64,000 nucleotides of DNA. Origin: Saprospiraceae bacterium (GTDB lineage Bacteria; Bacteroidota; Bacteroidia; Chitinophagales; Saprospiraceae). Under the pieces are notes generated by a model. That model saw only the letters and a list, made by a program, of their open reading frames with translations, searched no databases and had not been told where the DNA came from. How positions within the stretch are numbered: position 1 is the first letter of the stretch; each line of letters opens with the position of its first letter. The stretch covers positions 113,783 to 177,782 of the forward strand of contig JAHDDE010000001.1 of the NCBI GenBank assembly GCA_020629515.1, written 5' to 3'. Shown one piece after another: positions 28,130 through 37,544 of the stretch. The translations under genes and the position numbers were made by a program.

Positions 28130-28975
28130 TCAAGATTTAACCAATTTTATCATTCTGGGTTTACCTTGCATATCTCTTTTGAGCTCTATAGAATCATACT
28201 GTGCCGAGGATTCATATATTGCCAGCGTTTCTTCTGACAAAAACTCATTAATCTCTAAGTATATTGATCCTCCTAAGTTAAGATGATCCGACGCAAACCT
28301 ATCAATAGTTTTATAAAATATGAGAGGATCATCACCTTCAGGTATAAGGGCCATTTCAGGTTCATATAGTAAAACGTTTTCAGCAATATGTACACGCTCT
28401 TGCTCAGAAATATATGGCGGATTACTCACAATTATATCAAAATGACCAATATTATTCCACTTCTGATTATTGATAAAATTAAAATGTAATGGATGAATTG
28501 GAGCCTTCAATCGTTTGCTATTAATCATTGCCACATTTAACGCATCCAGAGAATAGTCTACAGCCGATATAGACCAATTAGGGCGCTTGGATTTAATAGT
28601 CACTGGTATACAGCCCGAACCTGTACCAATATCAATTAAACTCATAGACTTTTTAGTATTAGAATTATCTGTAAGTACCCATTGAACTAATTCTTCCGTT
28701 TCCGGTCGTGGAATTAAGGTATGTTTATTCACCTTAAATCTCATGCCATAAAAATCAGCACGACCTGTTATGTATTGTATAGGTTCTCGATTAATGAGTC
28801 GAGGCAAAATATCTTTTAATAGCGCTTCCTCATAATTGAAACACTCGGATGATTGAAGTAACAAAATATCAAAGCAATCCTCAAATAGATATTTGGTAAT
28901 GGTCTCCGCCTCTTGTTGGACATAGATATTTTTTAATCGATTGACAACATGGTTATATGCCTCTTTGATCGTCAT
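28130..28975 (-). CDS. prmC: peptide chain release factor N5-glutamine methyltransferase PrmC
   Basis: PrmC methylates the GGQ glutamine of release factors RF1 and RF2. The 281 residues have an N-terminal helical domain (about 1-75), then LINREPIQYITGRADFYGM, ending in the family segment HTLIPRPETEELV. SAM motif I is DIGTGSGCIPV, and the catalytic NPPY motif is in IVSNPPYISEQE. Length and motifs are canonical. It is the third gene of a tight kdsB-sulfotransferase-prmC run (2-nt gap) and converges on the permease-repressor gene with only 5 nt between stops. Confidence 0.96.
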   Translation of the reverse strand: MTIKEAYNHVVNRLKNIYVQQEAETITKYLFEDCFDILLLQSSECFNYEEALLKDILPRLINREPIQYITGRADFYGMRFKVNKHTLIPRPETEELVQWVLTDNSNTKKSMSLIDIGTGSGCIPVTIKSKRPNWSISAVDYSLDALNVAMINSKRLKAPIHPLHFNFINNQKWNNIGHFDIIVSNPPYISEQERVHIAENVLLYEPEMALIPEGDDPLIFYKTIDRFASDHLNLGGSIYLEINEFLSEETLAIYESSAQYDSIELKRDMQGKPRMIKLVKS

Positions 28976-28977
28976 TT

Positions 28978-29955
28978 TTACTCTAATCTTATAGGAAAAT
29001 TAAACAAATGGGTTGGATGAAGCTTCATCGTCCTGATAACCATTTCTTGTAACAAATCTCTCCGAGCGATATTTTGCATATTTCGTTTTTCACCCCTCAT
29101 TTTATATCCAAATAAATCACAGATTTCATTGACACTTTTTACTGACGGTTCTCGTCCCGCTATGGTATAATTATTCTTGATTCTAAACCTATTAGTGCAA
29201 TACAAAATCAAATTTTTCTCTTCAGATGACAAGACATCAAATCTGGACTCTTTTGAAGAATAAGGCAGATCGGTTTCAGCAAATCTCCAACTATTCATCT
29301 TAATAGGGACCACTGTTTGATGCCAATCAAAATTATCATCTAATCCTAAAAACTTAGCGATCGTTGAACATGTCAACTCGTATGCTGACGTTAGATCCTC
29401 ATATTTAATAGACATAAAATGATCTTTTGAAGAGACAATACCAAATCCTGTATTAATCAAAAATAAAGCAGTAGCATAAACTGGAGAAAAACCACGTATT
29501 ACCATAGAGGCTATGGCCTCAAATGGATCCCTAATGGTCAAAATACACGTTAGAGGAATTTCCATTTGTAAATGTTGATGAAACAATAAACTATTAGCTG
29601 GGGTTTTCTCTGCCCACCAAAGAGTATTATTATTTGCATTTATAATAGAGGTTAACTCAAGAAGAAATTTCTCAAAAGAAGTTTGCTTTAGGATCAAGTC
29701 CTTTAGCTCCACATAAGAGATCCCTAATTTTTGATATGGTATATTAACACCATTATCTCGATGCCAACCATGGTTCCTTAAAAATGAAAATTGCGAGGTA
29801 TTTATACGACCTTTATATTTATTCCAATCATTATAGAATTGAGGCCGAGCAAAAAGTGAACTCTCAGGACCTCCAATGATTTTTTTGTGCCTATTGAGCA
29901 ATTGTAACAATAGAGAACTTCCTGTACTACTCGACCCTCCAATACATAATATCAT
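28978..29955 (-). CDS. sulfotransferase-family protein
   Basis: This 325-residue protein starts with a PAPS-binding-type loop, ILCIGGSSSTGSSLL (GGSSSTGSSLL, 6-16), where the family usually has G-x-x-R-S-G-T-S. The second phosphate-binding element is LTIRDPFEAIASMVIRG. A conserved WWAEKTPAN motif, as in tyrosylprotein and glycan sulfotransferases, is present. The R of the first loop is missing, so the donor may be bound atypically. It overlaps kdsB by 4 bp, which suggests a role in modifying an LPS or KDO-containing glycan. The acceptor is not known. Confidence 0.78.
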   Translation of the reverse strand: MILCIGGSSSTGSSLLLQLLNRHKKIIGGPESSLFARPQFYNDWNKYKGRINTSQFSFLRNHGWHRDNGVNIPYQKLGISYVELKDLILKQTSFEKFLLELTSIINANNNTLWWAEKTPANSLLFHQHLQMEIPLTCILTIRDPFEAIASMVIRGFSPVYATALFLINTGFGIVSSKDHFMSIKYEDLTSAYELTCSTIAKFLGLDDNFDWHQTVVPIKMNSWRFAETDLPYSSKESRFDVLSSEEKNLILYCTNRFRIKNNYTIAGREPSVKSVNEICDLFGYKMRGEKRNMQNIARRDLLQEMVIRTMKLHPTHLFNFPIRLE

Positions 29956-30698
29956 TTAGGATCGTATTTCGCTTCGTTTGCCACATATCTCTCCAAATCT
30001 TCAAGGGTATTTATACTCATTGTAGTGTTGGGAGTATGTACAATTTTGATTTTATACCCATACTCTAACCATCGCAATTGTTCGAGACTTCTTTGCAACT
30101 CTTTCTTAGATTGCGGTAATTTGATTATATCCAATAGAATGGCACTTTTATATGCATAAACGCCAATATGATGGTATAAATGAGTATGATCCATATTATC
30201 GACTTCCCTAATAAAATCAATTGCAAAACAATTATGATCTACAACGGCTTTGACAACTGATGACGTACCAATATCTGTAATTTCCAGAGGCCCGCATATT
30301 GTAGCAATATCGATCTGCTCATCACTTTTCATCAAACGGATCATATTTTCAATCAACATTGGATTAACCTCTACTTCATCAGCCTGTACATTGACTACTA
30401 TATCACAATCACTGTAAATAGCGGCGACCTCCCCACAACGTTCGGTTCCATTCTTATGTCCAATTTGAGATTGATAACACTTTATAAAATTGAGATCTGA
30501 TATTTCTTCTTCTATCAGATCAGAATCAGTCGCTACAATTATTTCCTCAGAAATAGCAGTAAGGCTTTCTAACTTTTTACAAGTTATTTTGATAATAGAT
30601 TCTCCATCAATCTTTCGCAACAATTTTTGACTGAGCCTTTTAGATTCTAATCTTGCAGGAATAACAATTAATACTTTCGATTCTTTCACGTTTGACAA
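29952..30698 (-). CDS. kdsB: 3-deoxy-manno-octulosonate cytidylyltransferase (CMP-KDO synthetase)
   Basis: KdsB activates KDO as CMP-KDO for LPS core synthesis. The signature VIPARLESKRLSQKLL binds CTP, and ATDSDLIEEE, NVQADEVEVNP and the HIGVYAYK segment match the family. Length 248 is normal. The TTG at 30698 is the longest start. The GTG at 30689, giving MKESKVLIVIPARLE, aligns better with typical KdsB N-termini. It heads the kdsB-sulfotransferase-prmC run. Confidence 0.95.
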   Translation of the reverse strand: MSNVKESKVLIVIPARLESKRLSQKLLRKIDGESIIKITCKKLESLTAISEEIIVATDSDLIEEEISDLNFIKCYQSQIGHKNGTERCGEVAAIYSDCDIVVNVQADEVEVNPMLIENMIRLMKSDEQIDIATICGPLEITDIGTSSVVKAVVDHNCFAIDFIREVDNMDHTHLYHHIGVYAYKSAILLDIIKLPQSKKELQRSLEQLRWLEYGYKIKIVHTPNTTMSINTLEDLERYVANEAKYDPK

Positions 30699-30893
30699 AA
30701 ATAGAGAAGAACAATAAGAACATCCTATTTATTTCATCATCCTGCAACCTCGAGTAATAGTATTTCTACCTTGACATAATCACAATCAATTAAAAAATAC
30801 AATGAATTTTATGCCTGAAATTATAGCTTACTCAAATACGCAATGACGACATCTTAGAGCAAATTAATTAATACATATTACAATATTTTTTAA

Positions 30894-30901
30894 TACATTT
30901 G
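30894..30901 (+). promoter_or_regulatory. possible -7 promoter element for the LysM gene
   Basis: TACATTTG fits TAnnTTTG and ends 18 nt before the ATG at 30920. I see no TTTG at the normal upstream spacing. The remaining kdsB-LysM gap (30699-30893) is AT-rich with nothing else recognisable. Confidence 0.35.
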
Positions 30902-30919
30902 TCACTATAAACCAATTAG

Positions 30920-31783
30920 ATGAAAACCTTTTTTTATATTTTAATTATAATAATTTCACTGACCACCAATGCATTTAATCAATCACAGAATACTATATCG
31001 GCAACTTGGAAAGATGGGGTAATAGTCATTGAGTATTCTATTCAAAAAGGGCAAACTATATATGGCCTATCACAACATTTTGGAGGAGACGTGGCACAAA
31101 CCATTGATCTCAATCCCAAGATTGATTTGGCAAATGTCTCAGTTCAAACAAATTTAAAATTTTCACTATCGCCTGAATTAATATCCCAGCAAAAAGATTC
31201 CATAAGTAATACTCCCGTTATCTATACTGTAAAAAAAGGGGATACAGCTTATAATATAGCCACACAGTACTTTGATCTTTCAGTGGTAGAATTACTAAAA
31301 CTCAACCAAAAAACAACGAGCACACTATCTCAATCTGAAAATCTAATAGTAGGTTTTATTAATCTCCCATTCTATGACAGATCAATCTATACAGATAAAA
31401 TTGCCTCAAATAACGAAATTAAAGAGGTGATAGCGGAGGCAGTTATAACAAATGATAGCACGAACATCTCTATTTCAACCCAAATAGATACTATACCTTC
31501 TCCTGTAACCGAGACTTGGGTGAAAGAAAGAGGCTTGGCCTATTGGCAAAATAATGATAATGGTCAAGATGAATTGTTAGTTATGCACTCTAAAGCTCGA
31601 ATCAACACGGAGATTGAATTATATAATCCTATGTTAGACAAAAAGGTGAATGCAAAAGTTGTAGCCCAACTACCAGAAAAATCCTATCCAGATAATATAA
31701 GTATCGTAATTTCGCCAGCTGTAGCAGATGCATTAGGTGCTCTGGACAAGAGATTCTTGGTAGAAATGACTTATATACAATAA
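30920..31783 (+). CDS. secreted LysM-repeat protein with a C-terminal barrel-like domain
   Basis: This 287-residue protein has a signal peptide (cut near NAFNQ). Two LysM domains follow: about 38-80 (YSIQKGQTIYGLSQHFG) and about 101-145 (YTVKKGDTAYNIATQYF). Residues 200-287 (ERGLAYWQ, VMHSKARINTEIELYNP, ISIVISPAVADALG) resemble the double-psi beta-barrel that follows LysM in other Bacteroidota proteins. LysM binds peptidoglycan, so it probably acts in the periplasm. No catalytic residue is identified. Its stop immediately precedes the ATG of the next gene. Confidence 0.8.
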   Translation: MKTFFYILIIIISLTTNAFNQSQNTISATWKDGVIVIEYSIQKGQTIYGLSQHFGGDVAQTIDLNPKIDLANVSVQTNLKFSLSPELISQQKDSISNTPVIYTVKKGDTAYNIATQYFDLSVVELLKLNQKTTSTLSQSENLIVGFINLPFYDRSIYTDKIASNNEIKEVIAEAVITNDSTNISISTQIDTIPSPVTETWVKERGLAYWQNNDNGQDELLVMHSKARINTEIELYNPMLDKKVNAKVVAQLPEKSYPDNISIVISPAVADALGALDKRFLVEMTYIQ

Positions 31784-33142
31784 ATGAACTATAAAAATAA
31801 CATCCTTGAAACCATAGGTGACACTCCGCTCGTAAGGCTTAACAAAGTTGTATCTGATATAGATGCCCTAATTTTAGCTAAAGTAGAAACATTTAATCCA
31901 GGGCACTCCATAAAAGATAGAATGGCCCTAAAGATGGTGGAAGACGCAGAATCGGAGGGTAGAATTCTACCAGGAGGGACTATCATAGAATGTACATCAG
32001 GAAATACTGGCATGGGTATAGCCCTTGCTGCTGCAGTTAAAGGTTACAAATGTATTTTCACAACGAGCGACAAGCAATCCAAGGAAAAAATAGATATACT
32101 CAAAGCTGTAGGCGCAGAAGTCATAGTATGCCCAACGGATGTAAGACCAGAAGATCCCAGATCGTATTACTCAGTTGCAGAAAGATTAAGTAAAGAGATA
32201 CCTAACAGTGTTTGGCTTAATCAATATGACAATTTAGCTAATCGGCAAGCGCACTACGAGTCAACTGGACCTGAGATATGGAAACAAACAGAAGGAAAAA
32301 TAACTCATCTGGTTGTTGGAGTTGGTACAGGTGGCACCATTTCAGGTACCGCTAAATATCTAAAGGAACAGAATTCGGATATTAAAATTTGGGGGATAGA
32401 TACTTACGGATCGGTTTTTAAAAAATATCACGAAACTGGTGTATTTGATGAAAAAGAAATCTACCCATATATAACCGAAGGTATAGGTGAGGATATTCTA
32501 CCAAAAAATGTTGATTTCGAATTAATTGATCACTTCGAAAAAGTGAGTGACAAAGATGGCGCAATCGCAGCAAGAGATTTAGCCAGAGAAGAGGGTATAC
32601 TATTGGGATATTCTGCCGGTTCTGCTTTAGCCGGTCTGCGCCAACTTAAGGATCAGATTAAAAAAGATGATGTAGTAGTTATAATTTTTCACGATCATGG
32701 AACAAGGTACATTGGAAAAATTTATAACGACGAGTGGATGATGCAGAGAGGCTTTCTGGACAAAGTAATTAGGATAAAAGATTTACTACAAAAGAAATCT
32801 GACAATATTTTCTATACGGTTGAAAAATCACAAAAGCTAAGAGAGGCCTTAGAGATAATGAAAGAAAATGATATATCTCAAATGCCTGTTATGGAAGGAA
32901 AAAAAATCGTTGGCTCGCTCACCCAAAATAGAGTCTTAAATTTTATTTTAGAGAATCCGCTCAAACATACAGAGCTCCCAGTAGGAGAAATCATGGGTGA
33001 TACATTTCCCGAAGTTTCAATTGATATACCCTTAAATGAATTAAATCAGTATATCACTAAAGAAGTACCCGCTGTAATCACGAAAAGTCAAAAAGGCGAA
33101 TTTCAGATAATCACTCAATACGATATCATCCAAGCCATTTAG
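31784..33142 (+). CDS. cystathionine beta-synthase-type PLP enzyme with CBS domains
   Basis: This is a 452-residue fold-type II PLP enzyme. The Schiff-base lysine is Lys44 in NPGHSIKDRMAL. The substrate loop is ECTSGNTGMGIALA and the phosphate loop VGVGTGGTISGTAKYL. Residues from about 335 onward form a pair of CBS domains (LREALEIMKENDISQMPVM and PVGEIMGDTFPEVSID). This layout matches cystathionine beta-synthase, which makes cystathionine from serine and homocysteine; O-acetylserine or O-succinylhomoserine reactions remain possible. It has no N-terminal heme domain, as is normal in bacteria. It is directly joined to the LysM gene with no spacing. Confidence 0.9.
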   Translation: MNYKNNILETIGDTPLVRLNKVVSDIDALILAKVETFNPGHSIKDRMALKMVEDAESEGRILPGGTIIECTSGNTGMGIALAAAVKGYKCIFTTSDKQSKEKIDILKAVGAEVIVCPTDVRPEDPRSYYSVAERLSKEIPNSVWLNQYDNLANRQAHYESTGPEIWKQTEGKITHLVVGVGTGGTISGTAKYLKEQNSDIKIWGIDTYGSVFKKYHETGVFDEKEIYPYITEGIGEDILPKNVDFELIDHFEKVSDKDGAIAARDLAREEGILLGYSAGSALAGLRQLKDQIKKDDVVVIIFHDHGTRYIGKIYNDEWMMQRGFLDKVIRIKDLLQKKSDNIFYTVEKSQKLREALEIMKENDISQMPVMEGKKIVGSLTQNRVLNFILENPLKHTELPVGEIMGDTFPEVSIDIPLNELNQYITKEVPAVITKSQKGEFQIITQYDIIQAI

Positions 33143-33153
33143 TAAATTGCATA

Positions 33154-34062
33154 ATGGATATAATTCTTCGATATGTTAAAGGGACGCTGTGGTCGCTGCT
33201 CGAACTGATTGTTTATTTATTTTTCATAGTACTGATTGCAGGCTCTTTAGGATTCTTAAGCCTCAAGCTTACAGGTGAAAACGTATTAGATGAGTCAGAC
33301 ATGTTCAACCGACCATACATGATGCTTTTACTTGAGTACGCTCCCCTACTCATTGGATCTATTGCGTCGTTATATATTACACATACTTTAATATTCAAGA
33401 AAAACTTTGTTCTTACTGGGTTTAGTTATAAAAACATCTATAAAGAAATAGGTCAAGGTGGCTTACTGGCCTTACTTATGCTCAGTATTGGGTTTATATT
33501 GTTATACTCTTTAGAGATGATCGCCATCGAAAAGATTGATTTTAACCCTTTTTTATTCATCGGATTTCTTTTATTTTTTTTCGTTCAAAGCAGTTTTGAG
33601 GAAGTAGTTACTCGCGCTTTTATGATTCCTTCTATATCATCTAGAATAAATGTACCAATTGCCTTGCTTATAAGCTCATCAATATTCGCCATACTACATC
33701 TATCTAACCCTAACATTAATTGGATCAGTCTTTCCAATATATTCTTAGCTGGCTTGTTGATGGGACTTTTATTCTTAAAAACCAATAGAATTTGGGCTCC
33801 TATTGGCTTGCATGCCTTTTGGAATTTTCTTCAAGGTTCATTTTTCGGGTTTGAGGTAAGCGGATTTGACGTTTATAGTCTTATAGATTCTAAAGAAATA
33901 GGAGCTGATCTCTGGACAGGTGGTCAATTTGGATTTGAAGGATCTTTAATCGCCCTATTACTACTATTAGTATCATGCATTTATATTATCTACCACAATC
34001 CTTCGATTATATTTAACAATAGGAGATTCAATACTGAGAATACAGCACCTACAATTTCTTAA
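33154..34062 (+). CDS. CPBP (Abi/Rce1) family intramembrane glutamic protease
   Basis: This is a 302-residue membrane protein with about eight spans. The catalytic residues of the Rce1/CPBP family are in place: Glu149-Glu150 with Arg154 (FEEVVTRAF), His182 (FAILHLSN), and His220 with Asn224 (GLHAFWNF). Family members process prenylated proteins in eukaryotes and peptides or self-immunity factors in bacteria. The target here is unknown. It follows the PLP enzyme by 11 nt. Confidence 0.85.
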   Translation: MDIILRYVKGTLWSLLELIVYLFFIVLIAGSLGFLSLKLTGENVLDESDMFNRPYMMLLLEYAPLLIGSIASLYITHTLIFKKNFVLTGFSYKNIYKEIGQGGLLALLMLSIGFILLYSLEMIAIEKIDFNPFLFIGFLLFFFVQSSFEEVVTRAFMIPSISSRINVPIALLISSSIFAILHLSNPNINWISLSNIFLAGLLMGLLFLKTNRIWAPIGLHAFWNFLQGSFFGFEVSGFDVYSLIDSKEIGADLWTGGQFGFEGSLIALLLLLVSCIYIIYHNPSIIFNNRRFNTENTAPTIS

Positions 34063-34142
34063 AAGAATATAAAGACCAATGGATAAATAGCTATTATTTT
34101 TCGTGATATGCTTATTTTGGCATTGATCAATAAGGGCAGAAA

Positions 34143-35717
34143 TTGGATCCTATAACTAATCGTAAGCAAAGTTTTTTTTCGGAATGGCTCGAAAAGTTGC
34201 AACAAGAAAGTTGGCAACTCGAGCTGCTCATCTCAGGTTTAGCATTATTCGGAATTTGGGAATCACAAAACCTGTTGATCAGATTTGACTATTATTTGGA
34301 CATTCATATTACCAGTGACGTAAGTCTTGCGCTTAACATTTTTAACTCATTACTCTGGGCCAGTTGGGCAATTTTTTTAGTCAATCTACTCATTCATATA
34401 ATTATTAGGGGGTTTTGGATAGGAGCTATTGGACTAAGATATGTTTCGGGTGACATCGACTTTGACCAACTTAATTATTCAGAAAAATTCACCAATCACT
34501 ACAAAAAAAGAATAGGAAGTTTTGATCAGTATATCGAGCGTCTCGAAAAGATCAGTAGCGTAATTTTTTCTTTTACTTTTCTACTTTTTTTTATGCTACT
34601 TTCTTTTGTGGCATTTAACTTAGTTTTCGCCCTTTTTGTTAGCTTGTGTCAGCGCTTCTTAGATAAAGGTTCCGCTCTGGATCAACAAATCATAGCAGTA
34701 TTTTCACTTTTGTATTACGGATTAGGACTACTTGTGTTAATCGACTTTTTCACTCTCGGAGCTTTTAAAAAAATCAAAGAACCTACAATTTCTACAGTTT
34801 ATTTATGGCTTTACCGTTTTTATTCAACGGTTTCGCTTTCATTTTTCTACCGCCCACTACTTCTTAACTTTATTGACAATAGCTATACCAGAAGACTATT
34901 CTTTTTAGCTATTCCTTATGGAGCAGCACTTTGGCTATTAGGTAACTTTCACATGGAAAGATATGCTCTATTCCCTTCTTTTGAATATAATAGCGACTAT
35001 TCTTTTTTAATCTCTAACGAATCTATCAATTGGAGATATTATGATGACGAAAGAGATAAACATTTAAATACTTTCAAGAAAGATGGAGATAGAATTTTAA
35101 AGGAAAAAATATCTTTCATATCCTTAGAGTCTTATGAGATAGAAGGTCCTTTGATGAAGCTATTTTTAGAGTATCGTCGAGATGATGATGAATTATTAAC
35201 TAATGCTGACAAATCTTTATCTCTTTTTAGATCTAAGGGACTACGCCATAAACTTATGACTAACAGTATCAAAGATGCAGGAATAAAAAAACTTGACTCA
35301 TTAGAAAGAACTGAGCTCGATTTGTTACGAAAAATAGTTCGACAAGGACAAAAAGAAGTCGATGGCAATCCTAAACTCGTGAAAAGCTTTCAAGATATTG
35401 AGAAAGAAAATTATCAGATAAAAAGGTCCGAAATTAAAGACACCTATAGGGAGTATCGAAGACAGTATATGGAGAATAAGCTTATATCTATAAAAGCAGA
35501 ATTAAAAAATTTATACACTATTGAATTGGATCAAGAAATTGTTGACGAAAAATTAGAGTGTGAGTTTTATATACACCCCAATCTTCATGAACGAGGATTA
35601 TTATGTTATCTTAATGTAGATTCACTTAATGTCGGCAAACATAGTTTGAGAGTTTGGAAAAAGAACTCAAAGGGAGAAAGCACACATAGAGTGGTGCCAT
35701 TTTTAAAAGCAAAATAG
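34143..35717 (+). CDS. unknown membrane protein with a charged cytoplasmic domain
   Basis: I do not recognise this 524-residue protein. About six hydrophobic segments occupy residues 28-275, for example LELLISGLALFGIW, IFSFTFLLFFMLLSFVAF and IIAVFSLLYYGLGLLVLIDFF. The C-terminal 240 residues are soluble and highly charged with a predicted helical core (RTELDLLRKIVRQGQKEVD, SEIKDTYREYRRQY). The start is TTG (MDPITNRKQ). It is 1 nt upstream of a DUF4199 gene, so the two are likely translated together, and 80 nt after the CPBP protease. Its large helical tail could bind a partner. Confidence 0.75.
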   Translation: MDPITNRKQSFFSEWLEKLQQESWQLELLISGLALFGIWESQNLLIRFDYYLDIHITSDVSLALNIFNSLLWASWAIFLVNLLIHIIIRGFWIGAIGLRYVSGDIDFDQLNYSEKFTNHYKKRIGSFDQYIERLEKISSVIFSFTFLLFFMLLSFVAFNLVFALFVSLCQRFLDKGSALDQQIIAVFSLLYYGLGLLVLIDFFTLGAFKKIKEPTISTVYLWLYRFYSTVSLSFFYRPLLLNFIDNSYTRRLFFLAIPYGAALWLLGNFHMERYALFPSFEYNSDYSFLISNESINWRYYDDERDKHLNTFKKDGDRILKEKISFISLESYEIEGPLMKLFLEYRRDDDELLTNADKSLSLFRSKGLRHKLMTNSIKDAGIKKLDSLERTELDLLRKIVRQGQKEVDGNPKLVKSFQDIEKENYQIKRSEIKDTYREYRRQYMENKLISIKAELKNLYTIELDQEIVDEKLECEFYIHPNLHERGLLCYLNVDSLNVGKHSLRVWKKNSKGESTHRVVPFLKAK

Positions 35718-35718
35718 T

Positions 35719-36279
35719 ATGAAAAAAGCAATTCAATTAGGAATCATATTAAGCATTATAAGTTTAGTAAGTACACTTTGTATAGAATCATTTTTGAGCA
35801 TTGACTTTCTTTTTAGTTGGAAAACGATAGGATTGTCCTTACTAATTTCCTTATTAGCTCTAATACTTTTAGGTCGTCTGATGCTCAGAAACGAGGATAA
35901 TCCAAGCCTAAGTTATGGTGAAGCTCTGAAATACCTTTTTGTTGCCTCAATAGTAAGTGGAATTATAGGGCAAGTTGTTATGATAGCCAGACATAGCCAA
36001 AATGAAGAAATGAAAGAAGCATTTACAGATTACGCAATTAATAGTCAATTAACCGGCGTAAGAATGGGAATGCAAATGGCCGGAGCTGATGAATCTACGA
36101 TTGAAGATAACATTGAAGAAATGAAAATTGCAATAGATAATGGAGAGTCCCAACTTCCTGATTATCCATTCACTTTAGCCAACTTACCTCTTAACATTCT
36201 TAATTCCTCATTTATGAGTCTCATTCTATCTCTGATAGGTGCCATTTTCGTAAAATACAAAGGTTCCGACTTTACCTAA
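35719..36279 (+). CDS. DUF4199-family membrane protein
   Basis: This 186-residue protein has four hydrophobic segments: about 7-24, 36-54, 72-88 and 158-178. The motif LSYGEALKYLFVASIVSGIIGQVV matches the DUF4199 family, which is common in Bacteroidota and uncharacterised. The loop between spans 3 and 4 is acidic (ADESTIEDNIEEMK). It begins 1 nt after the stop of the preceding membrane protein. Confidence 0.8.
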   Translation: MKKAIQLGIILSIISLVSTLCIESFLSIDFLFSWKTIGLSLLISLLALILLGRLMLRNEDNPSLSYGEALKYLFVASIVSGIIGQVVMIARHSQNEEMKEAFTDYAINSQLTGVRMGMQMAGADESTIEDNIEEMKIAIDNGESQLPDYPFTLANLPLNILNSSFMSLILSLIGAIFVKYKGSDFT

Positions 36280-36288
36280 TATTACAGT

Positions 36289-37335
36289 TTATTCATCCTT
36301 ATAGATACCTACATATCTTTTAGTTGGGACAGCATATGCTCTATACATCCCTGCTGAATTAAATGGCATTGAGACTCTACCCTTCTTATCAACTGCTATT
36401 AAACCTCCGCTACCGCCATTTTTCAACAATGTCGTATTAACAACATAGTTGCTGGCCTCTTGTACAGACTCACCTAAATACAACATTCTAGCATGTACGT
36501 CATGAGCAACCGCATATCTGATAAAATATTCGCCATGACCTGTGCAGCTAACTCCCACTGTAGCATTATGCGCATATGTCCCAGCCCCTATAATAGGTAC
36601 ATCACCAAATCGATTATACTTTTTGTTCGTCATGCCACCAGTACTCGTTCCTGCGACTATATCTCCATGTGTGTCTAAGGCAACACAACCCACTGTACCA
36701 TGCTTTTTATCGTTTGGATCATCAGATTCTGATAATTCAGCCCCATTTTCTTCAGCTATAACTCTTTGGAGCGACTTCCATCTCGACTCAGTATAAAAAT
36801 AAGATGGATCAACCGTTTCAATCCCTTGTTCTTTAGCGAATTGCTCTGCCCCATTACCCGTCAATAGGACATGATCAGAATGATCCATAACAGCAATTGC
36901 CGCTGAGATAGGATGCTTAACAGTACTCAAACCACCTACTGCTCCAGCATTTTGATCACTTCCTCTCATAATAGACGCATCCAATTCATTTTCTCCACTG
37001 TGATTAAAAACGGCGCCCTTACCTGCATTAAATAGAGGATTATCCTCGAGATAATGAATTGTTTTTTCAACAGCATCAAGAGCAGTTCCTCCTTTTTTGA
37101 GTATATCTTCGCCAATCGTAAGTGCCGTTTCAAGTGCTTCTCTATAATCCTTTTCACGTTCTGGGGTCATATTCTTTTTTAGAATAGTGCCCGCCCCCCC
37201 GTGTATTGCAATTGCATACCTTTGATCTTCTATTTTATCAATAGCTTCATTTTTCTCATTCTGGCAGGCTCCAGTCCATCCAAAAATTGAGAGTATTATG
37301 AGAATCTTAGCCTGATAAGTTATTTTGAAGATCAT
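36289..37335 (-). CDS. isoaspartyl peptidase/L-asparaginase, lipoprotein form
   Basis: This is a 348-residue Ntn-hydrolase that should self-cleave before the nucleophile Thr214 (KKHGTVGCVAL). N-terminal IAIHGGAGT, NAGKGAVFNHSG (substrate region) and STGGMTNK with GHGEYFIR follow the family pattern. The first 24 residues form a lipoprotein signal ending GWTGAC, so it is probably anchored in the envelope, whereas E. coli IaaA is cytoplasmic. It would degrade isoaspartyl dipeptides or asparagine. A G7 homopolymer (minus strand) within the codons for HGGAG could be slippage-prone. Confidence 0.93.
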   Translation of the reverse strand: MIFKITYQAKILIILSIFGWTGACQNEKNEAIDKIEDQRYAIAIHGGAGTILKKNMTPEREKDYREALETALTIGEDILKKGGTALDAVEKTIHYLEDNPLFNAGKGAVFNHSGENELDASIMRGSDQNAGAVGGLSTVKHPISAAIAVMDHSDHVLLTGNGAEQFAKEQGIETVDPSYFYTESRWKSLQRVIAEENGAELSESDDPNDKKHGTVGCVALDTHGDIVAGTSTGGMTNKKYNRFGDVPIIGAGTYAHNATVGVSCTGHGEYFIRYAVAHDVHARMLYLGESVQEASNYVVNTTLLKNGGSGGLIAVDKKGRVSMPFNSAGMYRAYAVPTKRYVGIYKDE

Positions 37336-37384
37336 ATTACTTTTTGTTTAGATTTGATATAAGAAATCTTTTAAGAATACGATG

Positions 37385-37408
37385 ATAATTTATTTACAAA
37401 TAAATTAT
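37385..37408. promoter_or_regulatory. 24-bp near-perfect AT-rich inverted repeat in a divergent region
   Basis: ATAATTTATTT and AAATAAATTAT (11 bp each) are separated by only AC. It lies 50 nt from the peptidase start and about 136 nt before miaA, in the region where divergent promoters should sit. It could be an operator; the tight spacing favours protein binding over an RNA hairpin. The rest of 37336-37544 shows no recognisable gene. Confidence 0.45.
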
Positions 37409-37544
37409 TTTCAGAAAATTCATCTTTTTTCGATCCATAGTATAAGTTAATTCACCAAAAAGGATCTTCATCTTGAAACCGAAATACTTACAATTAACTT
37501 TAACCTGTGTTCCGAAATGACTTCATATCTAAAATTAATAAAGT

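Noticed and set aside
28120-28134. CTTGAT-AAA-ATCAAG hairpin spanning the stops of the permease and prmC genes
   Set aside because: A 6-bp stem with a 3-nt loop is too weak for a confident terminator call.
30696-30703. TATTTTTG on the minus strand overlapping the kdsB start
   Set aside because: It fits the -7 box but has no -33 partner and would leave almost no leader; probably chance.
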